From assembly GCA_002343985.1 (NCBI GenBank), contig DDTB01000020.1:1-51465 (forward strand): a stretch of 51,465 nt of DNA, written 5' to 3'. Under the pieces are notes generated by a model that was not told where the DNA came from, did no database searches, and saw nothing but the letters and a program-made list of their open reading frames with translations. This DNA is from Chitinophagaceae bacterium UBA2375 (GTDB taxonomy: Bacteria; Bacteroidota; Bacteroidia; Chitinophagales; Chitinophagaceae). Every line of letters begins with the position of its first letter. Positions within the stretch are counted from its first letter, which is position 1. The position numbers and the translations under genes are program-made. Positions 1 to 9,252 of the stretch are shown here, in pieces.

Positions 1-1228
1 ATTTAATATGTATGATGGATTTAATTCTATCCCAGTTTATGCAAGACAGGATAGGGGCCAGTAAAAAGGGTAGGATTATGCTCCGGTACCGGATAATTGA
101 CCCGGTATTTGGAATGATAAATCCTGTGATAACAAGTAAGGTTATGGCCAAGCCAACGCCAAACCATAAAAATGAATGGTTCAGGTTTTGTTGGCGCTTA
201 TGAAAGAAAATGCACGCCAGCGCCAGGATTTGAAGCAATAGTAATTCCACAGCCATGGGTATGAGAAAAGGACTGCTGTCATCCCTGATATATGGTCTGA
301 AAAATCCATGGTTGATGGCAGTAGGCAAAGCGCTAAGAAATGAACCGGCATTTGGCTCAAGTTCCGGCATCGATAATTGTGTGCTGGCAACAGGCAATGA
401 TGCAAAATCCTTTTTTTTCTGTACAATAACCGATAAAACCTTATTGCTGCTAAAAGCCGACAACATCAGCAATATTGTTGCCGCGAAAGCCCAAATTTTC
501 TTCCTGGTTAGGCTGGACGCGTACATCCCAAGAGAGATTGGCAGCAGAATCACCGCGATATAATTCCGGATCAGGAGGATGATAAGCCAGGATAGAATGA
601 GTAAGGTCCAGCGCCGGACACTTCCTTTTGTAAAGATGATTTGATACAAGGCATACGCATAAAACCCCAACATCGCCAATACAATCAAATCCTTGTAAAT
701 GCCGGAACCAAAGTAAAGGGTGGATGGCAGCAGGAAACAAGCTATAACCAGGGCTGTTTCCTTTCCCGGTATTGCTTTGCGGTAAACCCGGAACAATGCC
801 GCCAACCCTGCAAAGCACACGCTGTTGAAGAAAATGCTGTTGATGTAATAATTGCCCCCGCTGAAAATATTGCAAATGGCAATGGCTTTGATGATCAGGT
901 TGTTTTTCAGGTCGTTCCAATATGAGCCCACAGAATCAAAAAATCCTCCGTAATGATGATATACGGATGAAAAAATGTTTGTGGCAAAACTCGCAGGGTC
1001 TTCCTTTAATAACTGGTATTCAAGGATGCCTTCCTGCTGCAATGCCCAATAATCATTTCCGGGATAATAGCGTTGCGAGATCCATCCAATCAGCAAACCG
1101 GCCGATATTTTTATCAGGAATAATGGGATAATCCAATGTTTAGGGATGCCGGAATCCCGTATAAAGTGCCATCGACGGATCAGGTAGCTGATGATGAACA
1201 GGTATGTAAAAAATAATAAATAATCCAA
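1..1228 (-). CDS. Polytopic membrane protein, possible polysaccharide polymerase/glycosyltransferase-like (3' end outside window)
   Basis: One frame stays open on the minus strand from position 1228 to the window edge (about 408 codons, no stop). An in-frame TAA lies just upstream of a TTG codon at 1228 and the first ATG is far inside, so TTG is the probable start. The translation is rich in Leu, Ile and Phe, with many hydrophobic stretches separated by short polar loops, for example NDYWALQQEG, FSGGNYYIN and FGSGIYKDL. A conserved-looking GIYKD after a hydrophobic run and an extracytoplasmic-type loop recall Bacteroidetes exopolysaccharide polymerase or GT39-like membrane proteins, but I do not recognise a defining catalytic motif. 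It diverges from purL with about 100 bases between them. Membrane location is clear; the function is inference. The stop codon and C-terminus are not in the window. Confidence 0.7.
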   Translation of the reverse strand, partial: MDYLLFFTYLFIISYLIRRWHFIRDSGIPKHWIIPLFLIKISAGLLIGWISQRYYPGNDYWALQQEGILEYQLLKEDPASFATNIFSSVYHHYGGFFDSVGSYWNDLKNNLIIKAIAICNIFSGGNYYINSIFFNSVCFAGLAALFRVYRKAIPGKETALVIACFLLPSTLYFGSGIYKDLIVLAMLGFYAYALYQIIFTKGSVRRWTLLILSWLIILLIRNYIAVILLPISLGMYASSLTRKKIWAFAATILLMLSAFSSNKVLSVIVQKKKDFASLPVASTQLSMPELEPNAGSFLSALPTAINHGFFRPYIRDDSSPFLIPMAVELLLLQILALACIFFHKRQQNLNHSFLWFGVGLAITLLVITGFIIPNTGSIIRYRSIILPFLLAPILSCINWDRIKSIIHIK

Positions 1229-1330
1229 CGGAGTGTCTTATGCCGGAAAGTTAATAAAATAATGAGTGCCGTCTCTCTATATGATTCCGCTGCGCTTTAC
1301 CTTTACGGCCAAAACAGAACCCTCACGCTC

Positions 1331-3571
1331 ATGGAAATCAATGCCTCGGTTGCCGCACAGTTACGCATCACGGAAGAAGAATTCTTACTCATCATTGACA
1401 AACTGGGCCGGACTCCAAACTTTACTGAGTTGTGCGCTTTCAGCGGTATGTGGAGTGAACACTGCAGTTATAAAAATTCCATCAAATGGTTAAAGACTTT
1501 GCCGCGCGAGGGTAAGAAAATGCTGGTTAAAGCAGGTGAGGAAAACGCTGGATTGATGGATATTGGTGATGGATATGGAGTGGTTTTTAAAATTGAATCG
1601 CATAACCATCCTTCCGCCATCGAACCATTCCAAGGTGCGGCCACGGGTGTTGGAGGTATCAACCGGGATATTTTCACCATGGGTGCGCGCCCAATCGCCT
1701 CCCTCAATTCCCTTCGGTTTGGTAAACTTGATGACGCCAAAACCCAGCACCTGCTGGCGGGTGTGGTACATGGGATTGGCCATTACGGCAACTGCTTTGG
1801 TGTGCCTACAGTGGGCGGGGAAATTTATTTTGAAAACTGCTATCATACGAACCCGTTAGTGAATGCCATGAGTGTGGGCATTGTAAAAAACGGGGAAACG
1901 GTTTCAGCTACAGCGGAAGGCGAGGGCAACCCTGTTTTCTTTGTGGGTAGCGCCACGGGAAAAGATGGCATTGGGGGCGCTTCATTCGCCAGCGCGGAGA
2001 TTACCGAAGACAGCGCCGAAGAGTTGCCCGCCGTTCAGGTAGGTGACCCATTCCAGGAAAAGAAATTACTGGAAGCATGTCTTGAAGTGATTCAAACCGG
2101 TGCCGTAGTAGGTATGCAGGATATGGGTGCGGCAGGTATCATTTGCTCAACTTCTGAAATGAGTGCAAAAGGCAAAGCCGGTATGCGCATTCATCTCGAT
2201 AAAGTGCCGGCCCGTCAGCAAAATATGAAAGCCTGGGAATTGCTCCTCAGCGAAAGCCAGGAACGCATGTTGCTGGTGGTGAAAAAAGGTGAGGAAGAAA
2301 AAGTGCTGAAAGTGTTTGAAAAATGGGACCTGCCTTGCAGTGAAATTGGTGAAGTGACCACCGATGGCATCCTCCGGTTTTTTATGCATGGACAGCTTGA
2401 AGCGGAGTTGCCGGCCGATGAACTGGTGTTGGGTGGCGGTGCCCCTCAATACGACCGGGCCTATGCGGAACCGGCTTACCTGGAAAAAATCCGCGGTTTT
2501 AACCAGGATACAATACCACAGCCTGCCGATTTTAAAGCCATCGCGAAGCAACTCGCCACGATGCCCAATATCGCGTCTAAGCAATGGGTGTACAATCAAT
2601 ACGACAGCATGGTGGGAACCGGCAATACCAATACCAATAGCCCAAGTGATGCCGCCGTAGTTATTGCCAAACCAACAAGCAAGGCCCTGGCACTGACAAC
2701 AGATTGCAACAGCCGCTATGTATTTGCCGATCCGTATAAAGGCGCGATGATCGCTGTAGCAGAGGCCGCACGCAATATCGTATGCAGCGGGGGCGAACCG
2801 CTGGGCGTCACCAATTGCCTGAATTTTGGCAATCCATACGACCCGGGCGTGTATTACCAGTTTGTGCAGGCTATCAAAGGAATGGGCGATGCATGCCGGA
2901 AATTTGATACACCGGTTACAGGCGGTAATGTGAGTTTTTACAACCAGTCGCCCGATGGCCCGGTGTACCCAACGCCAACTATAGGAATGGTTGGGTTACT
3001 GCCTTCGGCGAAAGAAAAAATGTCACTCGACTTCAAAGCGACAGGTGACCTTGTTTATTTATTGGGAAAACCTGTTAATGATATCTGCTCTTCAGAATAC
3101 CTGCATAAAATTGTAGGCGAAGAATTTTCGCCGGCCCCATACATTAACCTTGATGAAGAACTGTCCCTGCATCAATTGTTGCTTGCACTCATCAGGGGTA
3201 AATACATTAATGCCGCGCACGATATCAGTGAAGGCGGCCTCTTCATCGCCTTGCTGGAATCTGCCATGCCGCGCGGATTGGGTTTTACCGTGAGCCAAAC
3301 GGTCACGGGTATACGAAAAGATGCCTGGTGGTTCGGGGAAGCGCAGGGAAGGGCCATTGTATCCGTATCTCCCGGCATGGAAACTTCATTCCTTGATTGT
3401 GTACATAAAAGCGCGGTACCTGTTCAATGTATTGGAAAAATCCAGGGTACTGATCTGGTGATTGACGGAAAATCCTGGGGTGCTGTGGCCGACTGGAAAC
3501 ATGGTTATGACCATGCCATCGGCAGCATGCTGAAAGGGCACGACAGCGAACATGCATTATCGGCACTGTAA
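1331..3571 (+). CDS. purL: Phosphoribosylformylglycinamidine synthase, PurL subunit
   Basis: Small-type FGAM synthase catalytic subunit of 746 residues from this start. It converts FGAR, ATP and ammonia to FGAM in step 4 of de novo purine synthesis, normally in complex with PurQ and PurS, which are not in this window. Visible signatures are GRTPNFTELCAFSGMWSEHC near the N-terminus, ESHNHPSAIEPFQGAATGVG (substrate and metal binding), GKDGIGGASFAS, MQDMGAAGIICSTSEMSAKG and the second-half TGGNVSFYNQ. The frame is also open to an ATG at 1262, but the extra 23 residues do not resemble family N-termini, while MEINASVAAQLRITEEEF does, so ATG 1331 is preferred. It appears monocistronic, followed by a weak hairpin and the pyrG promoter region. 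Confidence 0.95.
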   Translation: MEINASVAAQLRITEEEFLLIIDKLGRTPNFTELCAFSGMWSEHCSYKNSIKWLKTLPREGKKMLVKAGEENAGLMDIGDGYGVVFKIESHNHPSAIEPFQGAATGVGGINRDIFTMGARPIASLNSLRFGKLDDAKTQHLLAGVVHGIGHYGNCFGVPTVGGEIYFENCYHTNPLVNAMSVGIVKNGETVSATAEGEGNPVFFVGSATGKDGIGGASFASAEITEDSAEELPAVQVGDPFQEKKLLEACLEVIQTGAVVGMQDMGAAGIICSTSEMSAKGKAGMRIHLDKVPARQQNMKAWELLLSESQERMLLVVKKGEEEKVLKVFEKWDLPCSEIGEVTTDGILRFFMHGQLEAELPADELVLGGGAPQYDRAYAEPAYLEKIRGFNQDTIPQPADFKAIAKQLATMPNIASKQWVYNQYDSMVGTGNTNTNSPSDAAVVIAKPTSKALALTTDCNSRYVFADPYKGAMIAVAEAARNIVCSGGEPLGVTNCLNFGNPYDPGVYYQFVQAIKGMGDACRKFDTPVTGGNVSFYNQSPDGPVYPTPTIGMVGLLPSAKEKMSLDFKATGDLVYLLGKPVNDICSSEYLHKIVGEEFSPAPYINLDEELSLHQLLLALIRGKYINAAHDISEGGLFIALLESAMPRGLGFTVSQTVTGIRKDAWWFGEAQGRAIVSVSPGMETSFLDCVHKSAVPVQCIGKIQGTDLVIDGKSWGAVADWKHGYDHAIGSMLKGHDSEHALSAL

Positions 3572-3588
3572 TCAGTACCGGTTTCTGA

Positions 3589-3609
3589 AACCCTCTCTGG
3601 GTAAGGGTT
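3589..3609 (+). terminator. Possible weak hairpin after purL
   Basis: AACCCT and AGGGTT form a 6-bp stem 17 bases after the purL stop codon. A T5 run follows only some 9 bases later, so this would be a weak intrinsic terminator at best. Confidence 0.3.
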
Positions 3610-3665
3610 GTGGCTGATTTTTCATTTCCAGGTAAATCAAATTTCAGTATCCGCTGAAATCTGCC

Positions 3666-3673
3666 TAACTTTG
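3666..3673 (+). promoter_or_regulatory. Bacteroidetes -7 box (TAACTTTG) upstream of pyrG
   Basis: Perfect match to TAnnTTTG. The -33 region shows only a partial TTTC. A start site a few bases downstream would give a leader of about 120 bases before pyrG. That leader contains a short CCGG-CTTG-CCGG hairpin (3732-3743) flanked by complementary CAAATAA (3707-3713) and TTATTTG (3753-3759). Whether the leader is regulatory cannot be told from sequence. Confidence 0.5.
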
Positions 3674-3797
3674 CATGACCTTCAGGATTTTTTCATTCCC
3701 TCCGGTCAAATAAAAAATAATGTGCTGTATCCCGGCTTGCCGGTGCCCGTCGTTATTTGTATTTTTTGATTATTAACGCTTTATATATATCAGTGCC

Positions 3798-5447
3798 ATG
3801 GCCAAGTATATTTTTGTTACCGGGGGCGTAACATCATCATTGGGAAAAGGTATCATTGCCGCTTCTTTGGCGAAACTCTTACAGAGCCGTGGTTTGAAAG
3901 TGACCATCCAAAAGTTTGACCCATATATAAACGTTGATCCCGGTACACTCAATCCTTATGAACATGGCGAATGCTTTGTAACCGATGACGGCGCGGAAAC
4001 GGATCTTGACCTCGGCCATTATGAACGCTTTTTGAATATCTCAACATCCCAGGCAAACAATGTAACCACTGGAAGGATTTATCAAACCGTCATTAATAAG
4101 GAAAGGGAAGGGGAATACCTCGGAAAAACGGTTCAGGTTGTGCCGCATATCACCGATGAAATCAAGCGAAGGATGATGTTGCTGGGAGAGTCTGGCGAAT
4201 ATGATATTGTCATTACGGAAATTGGCGGAACGGTCGGTGATATTGAAAGCCTCCCTTTCATTGAAGCCGTGAGGCAGTTACAATGGGAACTTCCTGAGGA
4301 AGATTGTGTGGTAGTCCACCTGACATTGATCCCATACCTTAAAGCGGCAAAAGAACTGAAAACAAAACCAACACAGCACAGTGTGCGCCTGCTGAGCCAG
4401 GAAGGCGTTCACCCTAACGTGATTGTATGCCGTACCGAACATCCACTAACGGCGGAGCTTAAACGAAAAATCGCGTTGTTCTGCAATGTAAAGCCCAATG
4501 CCGTGATTGAGGCACTGGATGCATCCACAATCTATGAGGTGCCATTGAAAATGCTGGATGAAGGGTTGGATGTGATTGTGCTGAAAAAGCTTCAGATCAA
4601 TGGATATGCAGCCCCGGATTTACAAAAATGGCGCGGTTTCCTCGATAAGCTGCATCACCCCAAGGGTAAAGTAACCATCGGGTTAATCGGAAAATATATT
4701 GAACTGCAGGATGCCTATAAATCAATCCTGGAAGCCTTCGTGCACGCGGGCGCGGTGAACCAGTGTAAAGTGCAGGTGGTTAATATACACAGCGAGCATA
4801 TTACGCCTCAAAACGTAGCAGAAAAGTTAAAAGACCTCGACGGGCTTCTGGTAGCGCCGGGTTTCGGTTCTAGGGGCGTGGAAGGCAAAATCACCGCCGT
4901 ACAGTACGCGCGCGAGCAAAAACTTCCCTTCTTTGGCATCTGCCTCGGTATGCAAATGGCCGTGATTGAATTCGCCAGGCATGTACTGGGCTGGAAGCAG
5001 GCGCACTCCACTGAAATGGATGCTTCCACACCATTTCCTGTGATCGCCCTGATGGAAGAACAGAAAAAAGTGAAAAAGAAAGGCGGGACCATGAGGCTGG
5101 GGGCTTATCCCTGCAAAATTGACCCGCATTCCCTGGCTTACCAGGTGTACCAGTCAACGGATATCAGCGAGCGGCACAGGCATCGTTGGGAATTCAACAA
5201 TAATTACATCAACGATTTCATGCATGCGGGTTTGGTCCCTAGTGGGAAAAACCCTTCCAATGGATTGGTTGAAATCGTGGAACTCAAGAATCATCCGTTC
5301 TTTATCGGCGTACAATACCATCCTGAACTCAAGAGTACGGTCGAAAATCCACATCCTGTTTTTGTGGGTTTCATTCAGGCCGCGAAATACCATGCCGAAC
5401 ATAAACAACAGGCTATGGCATCCATGCGCGAAAAACAATCCGCGTAA
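3798..5447 (+). CDS. pyrG: CTP synthase
   Basis: 549 residues, normal for the family. It makes CTP from UTP, ATP and glutamine in the cytoplasm. The N-terminal synthetase domain starts with YIFVTGGVTSSLGKGI (P-loop) and contains DPYINVDPGTLNPYEHGE, EIGGTVGDIESLPF and the KTKPTQHSV region. The C-terminal class I glutamine amidotransferase domain has the nucleophile cysteine in FFGICLGMQ and the His-Glu pair in QYHPEL. It has its own upstream region with a candidate promoter. A SpoU methyltransferase follows after 27 bases on the same strand, suggesting co-transcription. Confidence 0.97.
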   Translation: MAKYIFVTGGVTSSLGKGIIAASLAKLLQSRGLKVTIQKFDPYINVDPGTLNPYEHGECFVTDDGAETDLDLGHYERFLNISTSQANNVTTGRIYQTVINKEREGEYLGKTVQVVPHITDEIKRRMMLLGESGEYDIVITEIGGTVGDIESLPFIEAVRQLQWELPEEDCVVVHLTLIPYLKAAKELKTKPTQHSVRLLSQEGVHPNVIVCRTEHPLTAELKRKIALFCNVKPNAVIEALDASTIYEVPLKMLDEGLDVIVLKKLQINGYAAPDLQKWRGFLDKLHHPKGKVTIGLIGKYIELQDAYKSILEAFVHAGAVNQCKVQVVNIHSEHITPQNVAEKLKDLDGLLVAPGFGSRGVEGKITAVQYAREQKLPFFGICLGMQMAVIEFARHVLGWKQAHSTEMDASTPFPVIALMEEQKKVKKKGGTMRLGAYPCKIDPHSLAYQVYQSTDISERHRHRWEFNNNYINDFMHAGLVPSGKNPSNGLVEIVELKNHPFFIGVQYHPELKSTVENPHPVFVGFIQAAKYHAEHKQQAMASMREKQSA

Positions 5448-5474
5448 GCGTTTCAAAAGCTAATCAAACAGCTT

Positions 5475-6011
5475 ATGCAGAAAAGAAGCATGGAGGAACT
5501 TTCCCGAAAATCCGTCGAAGAGTTTAAAAGATCGGAGAAAACGCCTGTAATCGCGGTACTTGAAAATGTCAGGAGCGCGTATAACGTAGGCTCCGTCTTT
5601 CGCACCGCCGACGCTTTTCTCCTGCAAGCGGTTTACCTGACCGGCTATACGGCATATCCACCACATAAGGAAATCCGGAAAACTGCCCTTGGGGCTGAGG
5701 ATTCTGTCGACTGGCGGCACTTTCCCAATGCTTCCGAAGCCATTGAAGCCCTCAGGGAAATGGGTTATCGGGTCTATGCTGTAGAGCAGGTGCACGAATC
5801 CATAATGCTTCAGGATATGGTTACGGCACCGGATGAGAAAATTGCCGTTATCTTTGGCAATGAAGTAACGGGTGTGGAACAGGATACCATTGCAAAATGT
5901 GACGCCTGTATCGAAATCCCGCAAATCGGCATGAAACATTCGCTGAACATTGCCACTGCAGCAGGTGTTGTATTGTGGGAACTTACCCGTAACAGGGTTT
6001 TTGTAAAATGA
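5475..6011 (+). CDS. SpoU/TrmH-family RNA 2'-O-methyltransferase
   Basis: 178-residue SPOUT-fold methyltransferase. The three knot motifs are visible: NVRSAYNVGSVFRTAD (motif 1 with the catalytic Arg), VIFGNEVTGV (motif 2) and IPQIGMKHSLNIATAAGVVL (motif 3, SAM-binding knot). It has no N-terminal L30e-like or S4 domain, so it is a minimal SpoU protein like TrmH or TrmL. The substrate, whether tRNA Gm18, tRNA 34 or rRNA, cannot be assigned from sequence. It lies 27 bases after pyrG. A second SPOUT methyltransferase of a different subfamily lies at 43406-44032. Confidence 0.9.
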   Translation: MQKRSMEELSRKSVEEFKRSEKTPVIAVLENVRSAYNVGSVFRTADAFLLQAVYLTGYTAYPPHKEIRKTALGAEDSVDWRHFPNASEAIEALREMGYRVYAVEQVHESIMLQDMVTAPDEKIAVIFGNEVTGVEQDTIAKCDACIEIPQIGMKHSLNIATAAGVVLWELTRNRVFVK

Positions 6012-6078
6012 TTGGATGCATTCCCATAGCATCGTCTGCAAAGTTTACATTTATTGATGACCTGACCGGGCCTTTGTT

Positions 6079-6954
6079 ATGATCAAACATTATTTATCGC
6101 TGATCAAATTTTCTCATACCATTTTCGCGATGCCTTTCGCGATGATCGGTTTTGCACTGGCTGTTCTGAAACCAGGTTTATCCCTGGGTCGGGACGAAAT
6201 CATAATGAAATTTATCCTTGTGGTGCTATGTATGGTCTTTGCACGCAGCGCGGCGATGGCCTTTAACCGTTACCTCGACCGTTCCTTTGACGCGCTCAAT
6301 CCACGCACAGCCATCCGCGAAATACCGGCAGGCATCATCAGGGCCAATAACGCTTTGCTCTTTACCCTGGTCAACGCCTTGCTGTTTGTGGTTGCATGTT
6401 GGTTTATCAATCCACTTTGTTTTTACCTGAGCTTCGTGGCATTGTTCGTCATATTATTTTACAGCTTTACCAAAAGGTTTACCGCCCTCTGCCATATGGT
6501 GCTGGGCTTAGGCCTCAGCCTTGCGCCGATTGGGGCATACCTGGCCGTTACCGCCAGGTTCGATGTTTTGCCGGTTTTGTTTTCGGCCACCGTACTTTGT
6601 TGGGTCAGTGGATTTGATATCATTTATGCATTACAGGATGAAGAGTTCGACCGCGGACACAAACTGCATTCCATTCCGGCGGCCATGGGTAAATCAAATG
6701 CATTGATGCTGTCAAGGATACTGCACCTGTTATCGGCTTCAGCGGCCATCACGGCCGGATTATATGCCGGTTTTGGTTTGTGGTACTGGATCGGCATGAT
6801 GGTTTTTTCAGGCATGCTCATTTATCAGCAAAGTATCGTCAGGCCCAATGACCTGAGCCGAGTGAATATTGCTTTCATGACCGCCAATGGGATCGCTTCG
6901 GTGATCTTCGCGGCTTTTGTGTTGCTGGAATTAATATTACCTTTTCACAAATAA
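6079..6954 (+). CDS. UbiA-family polyprenyltransferase
   Basis: 291-residue integral membrane prenyltransferase. The first Asp-rich motif NRYLDRSFD (N63, D67, D71) and the second, IIYALQDEEFD (Y183, D187, D191), bind the Mg-diphosphate of the prenyl donor. About eight hydrophobic segments alternate with short loops. The family prenylates an aromatic acid in quinone synthesis. Bacteroidetes mostly make menaquinone, so this protein may be the prenyltransferase of the futalosine pathway (MqnP-type) rather than a true 4-hydroxybenzoate enzyme; no other mqn or men gene is in the window to decide. It is followed after 8 bases by ruvX. Confidence 0.88.
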   Translation: MIKHYLSLIKFSHTIFAMPFAMIGFALAVLKPGLSLGRDEIIMKFILVVLCMVFARSAAMAFNRYLDRSFDALNPRTAIREIPAGIIRANNALLFTLVNALLFVVACWFINPLCFYLSFVALFVILFYSFTKRFTALCHMVLGLGLSLAPIGAYLAVTARFDVLPVLFSATVLCWVSGFDIIYALQDEEFDRGHKLHSIPAAMGKSNALMLSRILHLLSASAAITAGLYAGFGLWYWIGMMVFSGMLIYQQSIVRPNDLSRVNIAFMTANGIASVIFAAFVLLELILPFHK

Positions 6955-6962
6955 AACCGGGT

Positions 6963-7379
6963 ATGGGCAGGATCATGGCAATCGACTATGGAAAAAAGCG
7001 TACAGGCATTGCCGTTACCGACCCTTTGCAAATCATCGCTACAGCCCTCACCACCATCGATTCCCCGGAGTTGATCCCATTTTTGAAAACATATATGGCA
7101 AGAGAGCCGGTCGAAAAAATCATTGTGGGGATGCCCAAGAACTGGGATGATACTGATACCCATGGTACCGAAGGCGCACGAAAGGCCATTGCCGAAATCA
7201 AAAAGCATTTTCCGCAGATCCCGGTTGAAGAAACGGATGAACGGTACACTTCCAAAATGGCTAAGGATGCCATGTTGCAGATGGGGCTGAAAAAGAAAGA
7301 CCGCCGCGATAAAAAAACAGTTGACCGCATCGCCGCCACCATCATGCTGCAGGAATACCTGCAGGCGCATTCGGGTTGA
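6963..7379 (+). CDS. ruvX: Putative pre-16S rRNA nuclease / Holliday junction resolvase YqgF
   Basis: 138 residues, typical for the YqgF/RuvX family with an RNase H-like fold. The N-terminal RIMAIDYGKKRTGIAVTDP carries the first catalytic Asp, VEKIIVGMP the central strand, VEETDERYTS the acidic site, and DRIAATIMLQEYL the C-terminal helix with the last Asp. It is known to process the 5' end of 16S rRNA in E. coli. It sits 8 bases after the prenyltransferase and 70 bases before def. Confidence 0.92.
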   Translation: MGRIMAIDYGKKRTGIAVTDPLQIIATALTTIDSPELIPFLKTYMAREPVEKIIVGMPKNWDDTDTHGTEGARKAIAEIKKHFPQIPVEETDERYTSKMAKDAMLQMGLKKKDRRDKKTVDRIAATIMLQEYLQAHSG

Positions 7380-7449
7380 GGGCCTATTTTTACCACTGGC
7401 CGATTATTTGTACCTTAGCATTCTAATTTTCACTTGCACGATTCATCCA

Positions 7450-8028
7450 ATGATTTTACCTATTGTCGCATACGGTTCGCCGGTACTTCGTAAAGTTTGT
7501 CGCGATATTGATCCGGATTTCCCGGAACTCAGTCAATTGATCGACGATATGTGGGAAACCATGTACCATAGCAATGGGGTAGGACTTGCGGCGCCGCAGA
7601 TCAACCGAGATATCAGGTTATTTGTGGTTGACAGCACCCAGATCTTTAATAACCTCGATGATGATGAAGAAGGTATTTACCCTGACGAACCCGGGTTCAA
7701 AGGCGTTTTCGTCAATGCGCATATTGAGGAACTTGGCGGTAAGGAATGGAGCTATAACGAAGGTTGTTTAAGCATTCCTAAAATCAGGGAAGATATCAGC
7801 AGGCATGAATCCGTAACATTGTCATTCCTGGATGAGCATTTCAATCATCATACCATGACCTTCAATGGCATCACCGCCCGGGTGATCCTTCATGAATACG
7901 ACCACATTGAAGGTAAACTGTTTATTGATTATATCAAACCACTCAAACGCACACTGCTGAAACGTAAACTCGATGATATCAGCAAAGGCAAAATCAGGGT
8001 GGATTACCGAATGATGTTCCCCAAATAA
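7450..8028 (+). CDS. def: Peptide deformylase
   Basis: 192 residues from ATG 7450. It removes the formyl group from nascent N-terminal Met using a metal ion. All three motifs are present: GVGLAAPQ (43-50), EGCLSIP (104-110, with C106 as metal ligand) and HEYDH (148-152, two His ligands and the catalytic Glu). The frame extends upstream to 7321, but that would overlap the end of ruvX and add 43 residues with no family similarity; MILPIVAYGSPVLRK is the classical N-terminus. A TACCTTAG near-match to the -7 box lies about 35 bases upstream. Confidence 0.96.
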   Translation: MILPIVAYGSPVLRKVCRDIDPDFPELSQLIDDMWETMYHSNGVGLAAPQINRDIRLFVVDSTQIFNNLDDDEEGIYPDEPGFKGVFVNAHIEELGGKEWSYNEGCLSIPKIREDISRHESVTLSFLDEHFNHHTMTFNGITARVILHEYDHIEGKLFIDYIKPLKRTLLKRKLDDISKGKIRVDYRMMFPK

Positions 8029-8045
8029 AATTATTGCACAACGGC

Positions 8046-8975
8046 ATGAAATGGATCATCGCGTTTATCTGTGTATCCCTTCTGCCGCTGGCTTCACTTG
8101 CCCAGGAGGATAGCGTATATGCCTGGGGTAAGAAGATGATCACCTTACGGGATGTCGTGCTTGATAAAAAAATCGATATCCCTTTTTTTATTCAGAAAAT
8201 TCAGTCTGACAGCAGTTTTTACAAGGCTTTCAAAAACCTCCGAATCCTGGGTTTTATCTCCAGGAATGATATCCGCATGCTGGGCAAAAATGGCGGGCTC
8301 CGGGCTTCCTTACGCAGCAAAACCAGGCAAATCCGGGCTAATGGCTGCCGGGTGATGCAGGTACTTGAACAGGAAAGTATGGGTGATATGTTCAACAACG
8401 ACGGCAGCTATAATTATTATTCAGCAGACATGTATGCATCCCTTTTTTTTACAAAAGGTACTGTTTGCGGGGAAACAAACATCATTGGCCAAAGCAATAT
8501 CTCCGGCTCTGGTTATTCCGGCATGGAGAAGCATAAGCAGCAATTGAAAATGTTATTTTTTAATCCCGGAAAGCGTATCCATGGTTTGCCCATGATAGGC
8601 CGTAAAACAGCTATCTTCGATGACCAACTCGCCGATAAATACCATTTTGAACTGGGCACGGACCAATACCTGAACCAGGGCTGTTACGTACTTACACAAA
8701 AAGCCAAACCTGGAAAAGAACCTGATGTTGTAGTGGATGAAATGACCACCTGGTTCAACGACAGCAGCTACGAAGTGGTGGCACGCAAATACCGGCTTGC
8801 TTACAATGCAGGGCTATATGATTTTGATGTGCAGATGGAGGTGCAAATGGGCAGATTCGAAAATCTGCTGGTACCCGTATTAATCAGGTATACCGGCGAC
8901 TGGAAAGTCGTATTTAAGAAAAGGGAGAGGGGGATATTTACCGCGACATTATCTGATTTCGAGAAAACGGATTGA
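8046..8975 (+). CDS. Secreted protein of unknown function
   Basis: 309 residues from ATG 8046; a TTG 12 bases earlier is in frame but less likely. MKWIIAFICVSLLPLASLAQ is a clear signal peptide ending in the AQ often seen in this phylum. The mature part has no transmembrane segment and no family I recognise. It starts with a Trp/Asp/Lys-rich stretch, has a Gly/Ser/Tyr-rich middle (SNISGSGYSG) and ends in beta-strand-like alternation (YDFDVQMEVQMGRFENLLVP) followed by KKRERG. It follows def by 17 bases and is probably co-transcribed, without implying shared function. Periplasmic or outer-membrane-associated location is inferred from the signal peptide. Confidence 0.75.
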   Translation: MKWIIAFICVSLLPLASLAQEDSVYAWGKKMITLRDVVLDKKIDIPFFIQKIQSDSSFYKAFKNLRILGFISRNDIRMLGKNGGLRASLRSKTRQIRANGCRVMQVLEQESMGDMFNNDGSYNYYSADMYASLFFTKGTVCGETNIIGQSNISGSGYSGMEKHKQQLKMLFFNPGKRIHGLPMIGRKTAIFDDQLADKYHFELGTDQYLNQGCYVLTQKAKPGKEPDVVVDEMTTWFNDSSYEVVARKYRLAYNAGLYDFDVQMEVQMGRFENLLVPVLIRYTGDWKVVFKKRERGIFTATLSDFEKTD

Positions 8976-8991
8976 GATTGGTTTTTCCCTG

Positions 8992-9243
8992 TTATGAAAT
9001 TTTCTCAACGGTTTTCAGGATATCATCCAAGCCATTTAATTTAATTTCGTACACAGCTTCCAGTTGCTTGCCCAACTTACCTTTGGGGAACCCTTTCCGT
9101 GCAAACCACTCCAGGTAGAATATGGGGAGCCGGCTCAATGTGGTGTTTTTATATTTCCCAAAAGGCATCTTTGTCCGCACCAGTGATTTCAGCCATTCCG
9201 GGTCAGGCATCGCGGCATCGCCGGGCAATTGATTTTCGTTCAT
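8992..9243 (-). CDS. DUF3820 family protein
   Basis: 83 residues. The core MPFGKYKNTTLSRLP, FYLEWFARKGFP and LEAVYEIKLNGL match the DUF3820 family, small cytoplasmic proteins of unknown role sometimes named as a putative quorum-sensing-regulated virulence factor. It is 9 bases downstream of the RluD-like gene on the same strand, so the two are probably one transcript. It ends 16 bases from the convergent secreted-protein gene. Confidence 0.85.
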   Translation of the reverse strand: MNENQLPGDAAMPDPEWLKSLVRTKMPFGKYKNTTLSRLPIFYLEWFARKGFPKGKLGKQLEAVYEIKLNGLDDILKTVEKIS

Positions 9244-9252
9244 GCCTCTCAG

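Noticed and set aside
181..920. Two medium-length minus-strand frames (181-426 and 450-920)
   Set aside because: They are out of frame with the continuous 408-codon membrane protein frame and their composition (His/Gln/Arg-rich) is not protein-like.
1262..1330. Longer PurL starting at ATG 1262
   Set aside because: The extra 23 residues lack family similarity, and a near-consensus -7 box (TACCTTTA, 1299-1306) falls within them; ATG 1331 gives the classical N-terminus.
3707..3759. Possible pyrG leader attenuator (CCGG-CTTG-CCGG with flanking CAAATAA/TTATTTG)
   Set aside because: The inner stem is only 4 bp and the T run is not adjacent, so it does not look like an attenuator; kept only as a note.
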